A DNA stretch of 26,832 nucleotides from Clostridium sp. CAG:632 (GTDB lineage: Bacteria > Bacillota > Clostridia > Lachnospirales > Lachnospiraceae): the NCBI GenBank assembly GCA_000431515.1, contig HF991343.1:29042-55873 (forward strand). Reading direction: 5' to 3'. The notes below the pieces were generated by a model. The model saw only the letters and a list, made by a program, of their open reading frames with translations, searched no databases and was not told the origin of the DNA. The position numbers and the translations under genes were made by a program. Shown here one piece after another: positions 7,589 to 16,378 of the stretch (positions within the stretch are counted from its first letter, which is position 1; every line of letters begins with the position of its first letter).

Positions 7589-9952
7589 TCAGCCCATGGT
7601 CCGTTCAATATCAATAATATCATCGATATTCCGGATCTTGGCGATTACCTTATTCAACTGATCCACGCCCCGAATCTCAAATGCTACATTGATCGTAGCC
7701 TTGCCCTGACGATTCGTCCGCAGTGTCATGCTGGTCACATTGATCAACATTTCCGTAAATACCTTTGACACATCAAATACAATATTCCGACGATCGATTG
7801 CATATATTTTAATATCTGTGACATACATAGCATCCTGATCATTATCCTGCTTCTGCCACTCTGCCTCAATCAATCGTTCCTTCTCTTCCTCTGTCATACC
7901 AAGTACATTGATACAATCACTCCGATGAATGGATACGCCACGACCCCTGGTTACATAACCGACGATCTTGTCTCCCGGAACCGGACTGCAGCACTTTGAA
8001 AAATGAACCGCTACATCATCAATGCCCTTAACGATAATACCACCCTTGGAATGTCTCGGCCGATGGACAACCTCCCCTCCTTCCGGAGACATCTGTGACA
8101 GGATTTCTTCATCACTGACCTGTTTACAATGGTCACGTTCATACTCCTCTACCAGCCGGTTCATGACCTGTCCTTCTTTCAGACCGCCATGTCCGATAGC
8201 CGCACAGACAGACTCCCAATCCCGGAAGTTATACTTCTCTGTCACCTTAGCAATATATTCCGGCTTCGTATAATCACTTAACTGAATTCCCTTTGTCTTG
8301 CAATAGGAATTCAAAAGCTCCTTGCCACGGGTAATATTATCTTCTTTATATTCCTGGCGGAACCACTGATTGATCTTGGTCTTAGCCTGTGTACTCTTTA
8401 CAATATTTAACCAGTCACGGCTCGGTCCCTTCGCATTCTGTGCAGTCAGAATCTCTACCCGGTCACCGTTCTGCAGCTTATAATCAATCGTTACCTGCCT
8501 GCCGTTCACTCTGGCACCAATCATCCGGTTACCGACTGCCGTATGAATGCTGTATGCAAAGTCGATCGGAGTAGAACCGGACGGAAGATTCTTCACATCC
8601 CCTGCCGGTGTGAAACAGTATACCTGCTCTGCAAACAGATCCAGGTCCGTCTTAATGGCACTCATAAATTCCTTGTTGTCACCCGTCTCCTGCTGCCACT
8701 CCAGAATCTGACGCAGCCATGCCAGCTTCGCCTCTTCCTTCTCTTCTCCGGTGCTGCCCTGCATATTCTCCTTATATTTCCAATGGGCTGCAATACCGTA
8801 TTCCGCAGTCCGGTGCATATCAAACGTCCGGATCTGGATTTCAAACGGCTGACCGGACGGTCCGATCAGAGTTGTATGAAGAGACTGATACATATTGGAT
8901 TTCGGCATTGCAATGTAGTCTTTAAACCGCCCCGGAATCGGAGTATACATCTCATGAATGACTCCCAGCGCCGCATAACAGTCCCGCACAGTCTCTACCT
9001 TGATCCGGACTGCAAATATATCATAAATCTGGTCCAGCGTCTTATGCTGATTCACCATTTTCTTATAAATACTGAAGAAATGTTTTACACGGCCATCAAT
9101 CTCTGCCGGAATATTTGCATTATCAATATGTTTCTGAACATCCTGAACAATACTGGCAATGAATGCTTCCCGCTCTGTAATTCGTTCATTGATCTGTCTT
9201 GTCAGGTCCTCATAAACCTCCGGCATCAAATATTTCAGTGACAGATCGTCTAATTCTACTTTTATTTTGGAAATACCCAGACGATGTGCGATTGGCGCAT
9301 AAATATCCATCGTCTCGCGGCTCTTCTCAATCTGTTTCTGCGGTGACTGATATTGCATCGTTCTCAGATTATGCAGACGATCGGCCAGTTTGATAATAAT
9401 AACCCGGATATCCTTTGCCATAGCCAGAAACATTTTCCGCAGATTCTCTGCCTGCAGCTCCAGCTTATCCTGTGAAAAGTTCAGCTTGGTCAGTTTGGTA
9501 ACACCTTCTACGAGCAGGGCTACTTCCGGCGAGAATTCCTTCGCGATCTCATCTGCAGTCATAACCGTATCCTCTACCACATCATGAAGGATACCGGCCA
9601 CGATCGTCTCCTTATCCATCTCCAGTTCCGCCAGGATGATCGCAACGCAGAGCGGGTGAATAATATATGGCTCACCGGACTTCCGCTTCTGATCCTTATG
9701 CGCCTCACTGGCAATATGATAGGCCTTTTCAATCATGGAAATATCTGTGGATGGATGATATTGCAGAATATGATCGATCAAATCATGATATAACTCATCC
9801 GGTGGTGTAAAATCAGCAGGGGTGCTCAAGGTTTTCTCTTTCTTCTTACCCACATTAGCACCGCCTACCAGATGCTGATTGTTCTTCAACACCTCTTCCA
9901 TTTTGTTTTCAATCGTCTGCTCTGTATCCATGACTTCTGTTTTGTTTTCCAT
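7589..9952 (-). CDS. relA: Bifunctional (p)ppGpp synthetase/hydrolase
   Basis: This 787-residue Rel/SpoT homologue makes and degrades the stringent-response alarmone (p)ppGpp. Domains in order: HD hydrolase with HDVVED (123-128); synthetase domain about 290-395 with IYDIFAVRI, GRFKDYIAMPKSNMYQSLHT and EIQIRT; TGS domain about 443-505; a helical and conserved-cysteine region (KCCSPVPGDKI); and a C-terminal ACT domain from about 710. Both catalytic domains look intact, so the enzyme should be bifunctional, as is usual for the single long Rel of Firmicutes. About 50 N-terminal residues precede the HD domain, somewhat more than usual. A sigma-A promoter lies directly upstream, overlapping the recJ stop codon. 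Confidence 0.96.
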   Translation of the reverse strand: MENKTEVMDTEQTIENKMEEVLKNNQHLVGGANVGKKKEKTLSTPADFTPPDELYHDLIDHILQYHPSTDISMIEKAYHIASEAHKDQKRKSGEPYIIHPLCVAIILAELEMDKETIVAGILHDVVEDTVMTADEIAKEFSPEVALLVEGVTKLTKLNFSQDKLELQAENLRKMFLAMAKDIRVIIIKLADRLHNLRTMQYQSPQKQIEKSRETMDIYAPIAHRLGISKIKVELDDLSLKYLMPEVYEDLTRQINERITEREAFIASIVQDVQKHIDNANIPAEIDGRVKHFFSIYKKMVNQHKTLDQIYDIFAVRIKVETVRDCYAALGVIHEMYTPIPGRFKDYIAMPKSNMYQSLHTTLIGPSGQPFEIQIRTFDMHRTAEYGIAAHWKYKENMQGSTGEEKEEAKLAWLRQILEWQQETGDNKEFMSAIKTDLDLFAEQVYCFTPAGDVKNLPSGSTPIDFAYSIHTAVGNRMIGARVNGRQVTIDYKLQNGDRVEILTAQNAKGPSRDWLNIVKSTQAKTKINQWFRQEYKEDNITRGKELLNSYCKTKGIQLSDYTKPEYIAKVTEKYNFRDWESVCAAIGHGGLKEGQVMNRLVEEYERDHCKQVSDEEILSQMSPEGGEVVHRPRHSKGGIIVKGIDDVAVHFSKCCSPVPGDKIVGYVTRGRGVSIHRSDCINVLGMTEEEKERLIEAEWQKQDNDQDAMYVTDIKIYAIDRRNIVFDVSKVFTEMLINVTSMTLRTNRQGKATINVAFEIRGVDQLNKVIAKIRNIDDIIDIERTMG

Positions 9953-10000
9953 TGAACTGTCACCACACTTTCCAAGGATTCTTCTATCTTTTATTGTTAC

Positions 10001-10029
10001 AGTATAAAAGGATTCTTATGAAAAATCAA
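10001..10029 (-). promoter_or_regulatory. Sigma-A-type promoter of rel
   Basis: On the - strand TTGATT (10024-10029) and TATACT (10001-10006) are separated by exactly 17 bases. The -35 box lies inside the last codons of recJ and the spacer covers its TAA stop (10016-10018). The -10 box is about 49 bases upstream of the rel ATG. This would let rel be transcribed independently of the upstream secDF-recJ genes. Confidence 0.6.
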
Positions 10030-11803
10030 GGGTAGCCGGCAAATAGCTTTTTACAACGATTTCCATTGCCCGCATACCATTGAACTCATTAATTGCCGGA
10101 TAATATGCTACATGCAGCACCACATTGTTCAGCCATCCCTTTAACATCTGATCACATTCCGCTTCCCCGAACCAGGTTCTTATATTGGACAGGAATTCCT
10201 CTACTTCAAAATAAATCCCTTCCATTTTGGCTCCGTTCTCGCTCTCAAACTCCAGCTTTAACAGATTGGCATTCCGCCCCAGCACCCGCGCTGAACGGAC
10301 TTTCAAATTTTTCTGTGCAAATACCGGCTTCTCATTACCTTTTCCAAATGGCTCCAGAAGCTCCAACTGCTCGATCAGATCAAATGAAATATAATCAATC
10401 GGCATCGGCACATCAATGTATAGCTTCGGTTTCAGGTCATCATCGGTCAGCTCACAGAGAACATTTAATTTATGCCGCAGATATTCCAGGTCCTTCGCCT
10501 GAATTGTCATACCTGCCGCCATCGGATGCCCGCCGTATTTCACCATCAGTTCTCTGCATTCCGTCAACGCATCATACATATTATAACCGTCAATGGACCG
10601 TGCAGACCCTTTCAGCAGGCCCGGCTCCGAATCGGTGAACACGATCGTCGGCCGGTAATATTTCTCCCGGATTCTGCCGGCGATGATGCCTGCCAGACTC
10701 TCATGGGTATCCGGAAGGTAGATTACCAGTACTCTGTCATCTGCCAGAGTGGTTGTCTCCACCTGTTCTACCGCAAACGCTGTTCCTTTCAGTGTCATTT
10801 CTTTCCGTTCATCATTCAGCTGCTTCAGATGCTGTGCCTGCTTCTCTGCTTCTTCATAATCATCTGTCATCAGAAGATCCAGACTCAGCTTAGCATTCTG
10901 CAGCCGTCCGGTAGAATTAATGCATGGGCCAAGTACAAATCCCACATGATATGCCTGCAGCTTCTTCTGCTCCAGATCATTGGCCCGGATCAACGCACGT
11001 AGTCCGATATTTCCGGTACGGTTCATCTCTTCCAATCCCCGTTTCACCAATATACGATTCTCGTCCGTCAGCTCCATGACATCACAGATGGTTGCCATTG
11101 CCACGAATTCAATAAAATCCTCTGCCGCTTCTACCTCTATTCCGCAGGTCTCATAAAGCACCTGGATAAACTTATATGCCACTCCGGCTCCGCAAAGCTG
11201 CTTGTATGGGTAGTCGCAATCCGTCTGTTTCGGGTCTATGACCGCATCTGCCGGAGGAATTATATACTCTTTGTGGTCATCATCCTCATCATATTCAAAC
11301 GGAATATCATGATGGTCCGTGATCACGACCATCATTCCCAGACTTTTGGCATAAGCGGTTGCATCATATGCCGAAATACCGTTATCACAGGTCAGAAGCA
11401 CTTCGATTCCTGCCTCCTGTGCCTCCTGTACCATATTGGTATTCATACCATAACCATCTGCGATCCGGTCCGGAATCCGGTAATCTACCTTGGCATTGCA
11501 TCGAAGCAGTGCCCGATACAATATGTAATTCGACATCACACCATCTACGTCATAATCGGAAATAATCCGGATCGGTTTCTGATTCACAATCGCATCCCGT
11601 ATGATCGCAACGCCCTGCTCCATGTCCTTCATCCGCCGCGGATCATATAGCTTCGCATTTGAATTCAGATAACGTTCCACTGCCTCTTCCCCGATCACAT
11701 CCCGGTTCCGGATAACTCTGGCTATTACCGGATCAATATGAAATTTCTCTGCCAGCGCATAAAAGTCAGCCTTTTTATTCAATGCTATCCACGTTTCATT
11801 CAT
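10016..11803 (-). CDS. recJ: RecJ-like single-strand DNA exonuclease (DHH/DHHA1 family)
   Basis: This 595-residue DHH-family phosphoesterase has the RecJ layout. The first Mn-binding motif DYDVDG is at 83-88, a further acidic residue is in LLTCDNG (Asp140), and the DHH motif is at 163-165. The C-terminal DHHA1 part contains GGHPMAAGMTI, which binds nucleic acid. Classical RecJ degrades single-stranded DNA 5'-3' during recombination and repair; substrate polarity is assumed from the family. The protein follows secDF on the same strand, an order common in Firmicutes. The ATG at 11803 has GGAG about 13 bases upstream, rather far, so initiation may be moderate. Confidence 0.9.
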   Translation of the reverse strand: MNETWIALNKKADFYALAEKFHIDPVIARVIRNRDVIGEEAVERYLNSNAKLYDPRRMKDMEQGVAIIRDAIVNQKPIRIISDYDVDGVMSNYILYRALLRCNAKVDYRIPDRIADGYGMNTNMVQEAQEAGIEVLLTCDNGISAYDATAYAKSLGMMVVITDHHDIPFEYDEDDDHKEYIIPPADAVIDPKQTDCDYPYKQLCGAGVAYKFIQVLYETCGIEVEAAEDFIEFVAMATICDVMELTDENRILVKRGLEEMNRTGNIGLRALIRANDLEQKKLQAYHVGFVLGPCINSTGRLQNAKLSLDLLMTDDYEEAEKQAQHLKQLNDERKEMTLKGTAFAVEQVETTTLADDRVLVIYLPDTHESLAGIIAGRIREKYYRPTIVFTDSEPGLLKGSARSIDGYNMYDALTECRELMVKYGGHPMAAGMTIQAKDLEYLRHKLNVLCELTDDDLKPKLYIDVPMPIDYISFDLIEQLELLEPFGKGNEKPVFAQKNLKVRSARVLGRNANLLKLEFESENGAKMEGIYFEVEEFLSNIRTWFGEAECDQMLKGWLNNVVLHVAYYPAINEFNGMRAMEIVVKSYLPATLDFS

Positions 11804-11851
11804 ATAAACTTACTCCATATTTCTGATTCTGATAAACACCGGGAAACGGAA

Positions 11852-11892
11852 GAGGCTGTTCAGATAAGTTTCTCCCCTATCAGAACAGCCTC
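11852..11892 (-). terminator. Strong intergenic hairpin between secDF and recJ
   Basis: GAGGCTGTTC (11852-11861) pairs perfectly with GAACAGCCTC (11883-11892). The stem continues, after an A-A mismatch, with GATA/TATC. On the - strand the tail reads TTCCGTTTCCCGG, so it lacks a clean T-run. It lies in the 107-base gap after the secDF stop. It may act as a partial terminator, a processing site or an mRNA 3' end stabiliser. Confidence 0.5.
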
Positions 11893-11910
11893 GTTCCTCA
11901 ATGTTCTTTA

Positions 11911-14115
11911 TTATTTCGCAGCTTTGGCTGCTTTTGTCTTTTCTTTCTTTGTCAGCTTCGTCCGCATGTAATACCATAATGGTCCGGTGATACAGATAGA
12001 AGAATATGTACCACCAAGTACACCTACCATCAGGGCTAATGCAAATTCCTTAATTGCAGATACACCAACGATATACAATACCAGTACCATGACAAATGTA
12101 GTCAGGTTTGTATAAATGCTTCTGGTAAAGGTCTGTGTAATACTTGTATTTACAATATCCTTTAACGGAGTCTTCTTTGAATCCATAACCTTCATGTTCT
12201 CACGGATACGGTCGAAGATGATGATTGTTGCATTGATCGAGTAACCAACTATCGTCAGCATACATGCAATAAAGGTATTACCGACTGACAGATGTGCAAC
12301 TGCATACAGTGTAAATACAAACATTACATCATGGATCAGTGCGAGTACGGCACTGGCACCGAACCGTACATCCTTAAACCGGAACGCAATGTAAATCAGC
12401 ATCAGGATAGATGCTACAATCACTGACAGGATCGCATCCCTCTGCATCTCATTGCTGACCGTTGAGCTGATGTTCTCTGTAGAGAAATCATTGATCGTAA
12501 ATGCATCTTTCAATGCTGTTTCAGCTGCATTTCTCTGATCCAGGCTCAGCTGCGGCGTTTTAATGATGATTGAATTGGAATCCTGCACATTCTGAAGCTG
12601 GATATCACCATCAGAAATACCGATAGCCTCCGAAACAACTGGAAGAATCTCTTTCTCCGCCTCAGCCAATGTATACTGCTTATCAAATTCTACTGTCATG
12701 GATGTACCACCCATGAACTCCATACTGAAATTCAGTATGTGACCGATATTTGTATTTGCCTTATTAATCGGCAGGAATACAAGACCGGCAATGATCACAA
12801 GTGCTGAGAATATAAAGCAGAACTTACTGTTCTTTACATAATCATGCGACTTCCGCTCCGAAATCGTACCATAGAATTTCGGATTAGTTACGCCCAGCTG
12901 GATAAATGCATTGAGCAGCATCTTGGTAATTACCAGTGCTGAGAACATAGACAATAAAATACCTAATGCCAATGTCTGTGCAAATCCCTTGACAGAACCG
13001 GATGCCATGAACCACAGCACAGCTGCTGCAATCAGCGTTGTAATGTTTCCGTCTAAAATTGCGGAAAGTGCTTTCTTAAATCCGGCCTGAACCGCCACAG
13101 GAACGGTCTTTCCGGTTGTAATCTCTTCTTTAATACGTGTAAATATAATGACGTTCGCATCCACCGCCATACCGATAGAAAGCAGGATACCTGCGATACC
13201 CGGCAGAGTCAGGGTTACGTCAAACAGATTCAGGCAAAGCACCATCAGAATCGTGTATGCGCACAATGCCAATACGGAAACAACACCCGGGAATCTGTAG
13301 ACCAGAATCATGATCAGAGCAACGAGCGCCAAACCGATCACACCGGCCAACAGAGAGGTATGGATAGCATCCTCACCAAGCTTTGCTCCAACGACATTGG
13401 ACTGCAGCTCTGTCAGTTCTAACGGAAGTGCACCGATACGGATCGAGGTTGCGATTCTATCCGCTTCTTCATAGCTTTCAATCTTATTAATCACACAGCT
13501 GCCGGTCGTAATTGCCTCCTGCACCTGTGGTGCACTGACAACATCTCCATTATATATAATGTAGATCCGCTTGCCGACATTATTTGTAGTGGCAGTGGCG
13601 AACTTCTCGCGTCCGGAGTCCGTAAATTCCAGCTGTACCACATAATCTGTGACTGTCTTTGAATTATCGATTCCTGCCTGTGCTTCTTTAATATCTGCAC
13701 CGGTCAGAACCGTTTCATAATCTTTTCCGTTTGCAAAGAGCTGATAGTTGGTCTCATCCATAAACTCCAATGCTCCCGGCTGACCTAATTCTTCCAGGAT
13801 CTCGGTTGCATTGGTCACACCCGGAATCTCAATTGCGATACGGTTATCTCCCTGCTTGTACACTTCACCCTCTGTGCTATAACCATCCACACGTTTCTGT
13901 AATCGATATACAGTATCTGCCATGTCCTCTGACGAGATATCATCTCCTACAACACCATACGTAATGCTGACACCACCTGCCAGATCAAGGCCAAGCTTAA
14001 TATCTTCTGCTTTGCCGGAGCCTGCCAGTCCGAACACATCTACATATGCCATTCCTAAGGTCACAAGCAGAAAGAGTATGATCGCCAGTATTGCTTTGAA
14101 CTTTTGATTTTTCAT
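11911..14115 (-). CDS. secDF: Fused preprotein translocase accessory protein SecDF
   Basis: This 734-residue protein combines SecD and SecF in one chain. SecDF uses the proton gradient to pull exported proteins through SecYEG. The N-terminal TM helix (about 8-26) is followed by LGLDLAGGVSITYGV, the SecD signature, then an extracellular P1 domain, a block of five TM helices with GIAGILLSIGMAVDANVIIFTRIKEE, and the SecF half. The SecF half starts at about residue 440 with its own first TM, a loop containing FSMEFMGGTSMTVEF, and a second TM block with IVGYSINATIIIFDRIREN. The Asp residues in both TM4-type motifs are preserved. It follows scfB by 19 bases with GGAG before the ATG. Fusion is the usual form in many Firmicutes. 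Confidence 0.95.
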   Translation of the reverse strand: MKNQKFKAILAIILFLLVTLGMAYVDVFGLAGSGKAEDIKLGLDLAGGVSITYGVVGDDISSEDMADTVYRLQKRVDGYSTEGEVYKQGDNRIAIEIPGVTNATEILEELGQPGALEFMDETNYQLFANGKDYETVLTGADIKEAQAGIDNSKTVTDYVVQLEFTDSGREKFATATTNNVGKRIYIIYNGDVVSAPQVQEAITTGSCVINKIESYEEADRIATSIRIGALPLELTELQSNVVGAKLGEDAIHTSLLAGVIGLALVALIMILVYRFPGVVSVLALCAYTILMVLCLNLFDVTLTLPGIAGILLSIGMAVDANVIIFTRIKEEITTGKTVPVAVQAGFKKALSAILDGNITTLIAAAVLWFMASGSVKGFAQTLALGILLSMFSALVITKMLLNAFIQLGVTNPKFYGTISERKSHDYVKNSKFCFIFSALVIIAGLVFLPINKANTNIGHILNFSMEFMGGTSMTVEFDKQYTLAEAEKEILPVVSEAIGISDGDIQLQNVQDSNSIIIKTPQLSLDQRNAAETALKDAFTINDFSTENISSTVSNEMQRDAILSVIVASILMLIYIAFRFKDVRFGASAVLALIHDVMFVFTLYAVAHLSVGNTFIACMLTIVGYSINATIIIFDRIRENMKVMDSKKTPLKDIVNTSITQTFTRSIYTNLTTFVMVLVLYIVGVSAIKEFALALMVGVLGGTYSSICITGPLWYYMRTKLTKKEKTKAAKAAK

Positions 14116-14134
14116 ACTTTCTTTTCTCCTTTTC

Positions 14135-15531
14135 TTATTGGTCCGCTAACGCAGCCTTTATCATAATCGCGCATTCGATTCGCTTCTTCTGCAATTCACA
14201 GCCGATATCATATGCATCCAGAATACTTCCATGGAAATTATATGAATTAGCCGCACAGCCACCGCTGCAATAGAATCTTGCAAAACAATTCCGACACTTC
14301 TCCTTTGCATATACATTGCAAAGCTTAAACTCATCTCGGATTTCTTCTGCCTGAACACCATGCCATACATCGCCCAGCTTAAACTCATCCATTCCTACAA
14401 ACTGGTGACACGGATACAGGTCTCCCCACGGAGTAACTGCCAGATATTCTGTACCGGAACCACATCCGGACAATCGCTTCGCTACACATGGTCCCTGTGT
14501 CAGATCTATCATAAAGTGGAAGAAATTAAAGCCTCTGCCTTCCTTCTCGCGCTTAATCATCTCTTTTGCAAGCTTATCGTATTCTTCCAGCAGCTTCGGA
14601 AGATCCTCTTCCCTGATCGCATATGGTTCTTCCGGCGGTGCCACAACCGGTTCTACCGAAATCTGTTTAAATCCGAGATCTGCTAAATGAAGCACATCCT
14701 CTGAAAAATCCAGATTATGATGTGTAAATGTACCACGCACATAATAATTCGTCTGATTCCGCAGCTCTGCAAACTTCCGGAACTTCGGCACGATCAAATC
14801 ATAGGATCCTTTTCCGTTCCGGGTCGGGCGCATATAGTCATTGACTTCCTTTCGTCCGTCAATACTTAAAACAACATTGGCCATCTCCCGATTGGCAAAC
14901 TCCATAATGTCATCATCCAGAAGGACTCCGTTCGTGGTTAAAGTAAACCGGAAATTCTTGTTATGCGGTCCTTCCAGGCTTCTGCCGTATCGAACCAGCT
15001 CTTTTACCACATCGAAGTTCATCGTCGGTTCACCGCCAAAGAAAACCCCGGTTCACCGCCAAAGAAATCCACTTCCAGATTTCTGCGGTTTCCGGAATTC
15101 GCCACCAGAAAGTCCAATGCCTGTTTTCCGACCTCCAGGCTCATCAGTGCCCGCCGTCCATGGTATTCGCCTTCTTCTGCAAAGCAGTACCGGCAGCCAA
15201 GGTTACAATCATGTGCAATATGCAGGCACAATGCCTTTACAACCGTCTTTCGTTTCTTAAAATCGATCACATACTGCTGATACTCATCCTCAGCAAACAG
15301 CTCACCGGATTCCTTCAGTGTCTCTACCTCTTCCAGTGTCTCCTGTAACTCTCCGGATGAATACTGCGGAAGCTCTTTTTCAAGAAGAGATAAGTCGGTC
15401 TCTACTCCGTTTTCTCTGTTTTTTTCATATAATTCTATTACATCATAGGTTATATCATCTACAACATGAACAGCTCCGCTGCATACGTCCATGACGATGT
15501 TATATCCGTTATTTTTATACTGATGAATCAC
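14135..15531 (-). pseudogene. scfB: SCIFF peptide maturase (radical SAM/SPASM), frame-shifted by a 23-base duplication
   Basis: The gene is read as two frames, 15531-15019 (170 codons) and 15022-14135 (295 codons). The first half holds the N-terminal precursor-recognition region (MIHQYKNNGYNIV) and the radical SAM motif CxxxCxxC at Cys109, Cys113 and Cys116. It reaches DFFGGEP and then runs into a foreign tail, PGFSLAVNRR. The second half continues the barrel and carries the Cys-rich SPASM domain (Cys187, 205, 235, 243, 246, 252, 256, 275). The break is a 23-base insertion repeating 19 bases; without it one 457-residue frame results, the usual length of this family. The enzyme forms thioether links in the ScfA peptide. 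The GTG start at 15531 has AGGAG upstream. The halves overlap as ATGA, so re-initiation is conceivable. Confidence 0.85.
15026..15067. repeat. 19-base direct repeat that breaks scfB
   Basis: CGGTTCACCGCCAAAGAAA occurs at 15026-15044 and again at 15049-15067, with ACCC between the copies, giving an offset of 23 bases. It encodes the DFFGGEP strand of the maturase on the - strand. Because 23 is not a multiple of three, the second copy shifts the frame. It could be a slippage or repair product, or an assembly error. Confidence 0.9.
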
Positions 15532-15570
15532 GTTTCCAAACTCCTAATTGAATCACTATTCATATCAGCA

Positions 15571-15600
15571 CAAAAAGAGGACAGCCCGCTGCAGTCCTCT
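15571..15600 (-). terminator. Terminator or attenuator between scfA and scfB
   Basis: On the - strand AGAGGAC (15600-15594) pairs with GTCCTCT (15582-15576) across an 11-base, GC-rich loop and is followed by TTTTG. It lies 31 bases after the scfA stop and 40 bases before the scfB start. It would end most scfA transcripts while read-through supplies less maturase mRNA. Confidence 0.7.
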
Positions 15601-15630
15601 CCTTCTGCTTACAATCATCTCGTTTTACGA

Positions 15631-15774
15631 TTATCTCTTGTTCTCACAGGTCTGATTTCCAACGGTGCAGGAAGTCTTGCAAGCTGACTGGCAAGAAGTC
15701 TGGCACTCGCCACATCCACCATGAGCCATTGTGCTCTTTAATGTCTTATTGGTCAATGTCTTTATGTGTTTCAT
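15631..15774 (-). CDS. scfA: SCIFF ranthipeptide precursor (six cysteines in forty-five residues)
   Basis: This 47-residue ribosomal peptide precursor has six cysteines at 21, 24, 28, 32, 36 and 43. The core reads CGECQTSCQSACKTSCTVG, followed by a last Cys in NQTCENKR. The leader MKHIKTLTNKTLKSTMAHGG is the conserved SCIFF leader. In characterised SCIFF systems (for example CteA/CteB of Clostridium thermocellum) the radical SAM maturase joins Cys sulfur to Thr; Thr26, Thr34, Thr37 and Thr42 are candidate acceptors here. SCIFF peptides belong to the ranthipeptides, some of which have been linked to quorum sensing in clostridia. AAGGAGG stands 8 bases before ATG. A strong promoter and a downstream hairpin isolate the gene. 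It precedes scfB and follows the TIGR04086 gene, the standard arrangement. Confidence 0.95.
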   Translation of the reverse strand: MKHIKTLTNKTLKSTMAHGGCGECQTSCQSACKTSCTVGNQTCENKR

Positions 15775-15808
15775 TGTAATATCCTCCTTCAATTCGATAG
15801 CTTAAATG

Positions 15809-15837
15809 AGTATACCATATTTTTTTCTGCCATGCAA
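15809..15837 (-). promoter_or_regulatory. Sigma-A-type promoter of scfA
   Basis: On the - strand TTGCAT (15832-15837) and TATACT (15809-15814) are separated by 17 bases, the spacer being A-rich. The -10 box is about 35 bases before the scfA ATG, which carries a consensus AAGGAGG. It lies just after the stop of the TIGR04086 gene, so scfA need not depend on read-through. Confidence 0.7.
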
Positions 15838-15861
15838 GAAAAGTTATACATTAACTCAACC

Positions 15862-16224
15862 TTAACTCAGCATTCCGCCAAGCATTCCACCTCCGATACA
15901 GAGTACTCCCGCCAATACACCGGCCGTAGATATCATATTCAGGCTGTTTTTCATAATCATAGATACCCCATATAGTATCAATATATAAAACGTTCCCATG
16001 ATCAGTCCCCAGATGAATTTCCGCTCTTTCACCCTCTTTCCGGTCAGAAAACCTCCCAAAAGAGACGCCAGAACATAGATTGCCAGAATCACAAGATTCA
16101 CTACGGTCTCGCTCAACTCCCATTTATATATGACAAATGCCAGGACCGCCAGTGCCGCTCCCGTAAATATGTAAGCCGCCACCAGAGATTTGATTACTTC
16201 CAGTATTTTCATTGATTTCGACAT
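15862..16224 (-). CDS. TIGR04086-type small membrane protein
   Basis: This 120-residue protein consists almost entirely of four hydrophobic segments, at about 13-34, 41-63, 73-92 and 97-118, the last two rich in Gly and Ala. The start is the ATG of MSKSMKILEV, with AAGGTGGGG just upstream; an ATG 24 bases earlier lies before the ribosome site and is less likely. Length, topology and position directly upstream of scfA fit the TIGR04086 family, which from memory tends to occur together with SCIFF loci. Its role is unknown; peptide export, membrane anchoring of the maturation machinery or immunity are guesses. It is divergent from the sigma factor gene, with 154 bases between the two starts. Confidence 0.7.
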   Translation of the reverse strand: MSKSMKILEVIKSLVAAYIFTGAALAVLAFVIYKWELSETVVNLVILAIYVLASLLGGFLTGKRVKERKFIWGLIMGTFYILILYGVSMIMKNSLNMISTAGVLAGVLCIGGGMLGGMLS

Positions 16225-16378
16225 ATTCCGCCCCACCTTTCTTTCCATAGTACAGGATATGTCCCAGCCTGCGAAATAGAACCGAATTTCTTTTTCTTGC
16301 GTTTTTTATTTTTTCATGCAACACTTAAAGTATTCTGTGACACTTCTATAACAGATACGGCAACCGAGGGGTGAGGAA

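Noticed and set aside
8543..9241. Long + strand open frame (232 codons) antisense to rel
   Set aside because: It lies wholly inside the well-supported rel gene, has no ribosome site or recognisable domain, and its composition mirrors the coding strand.
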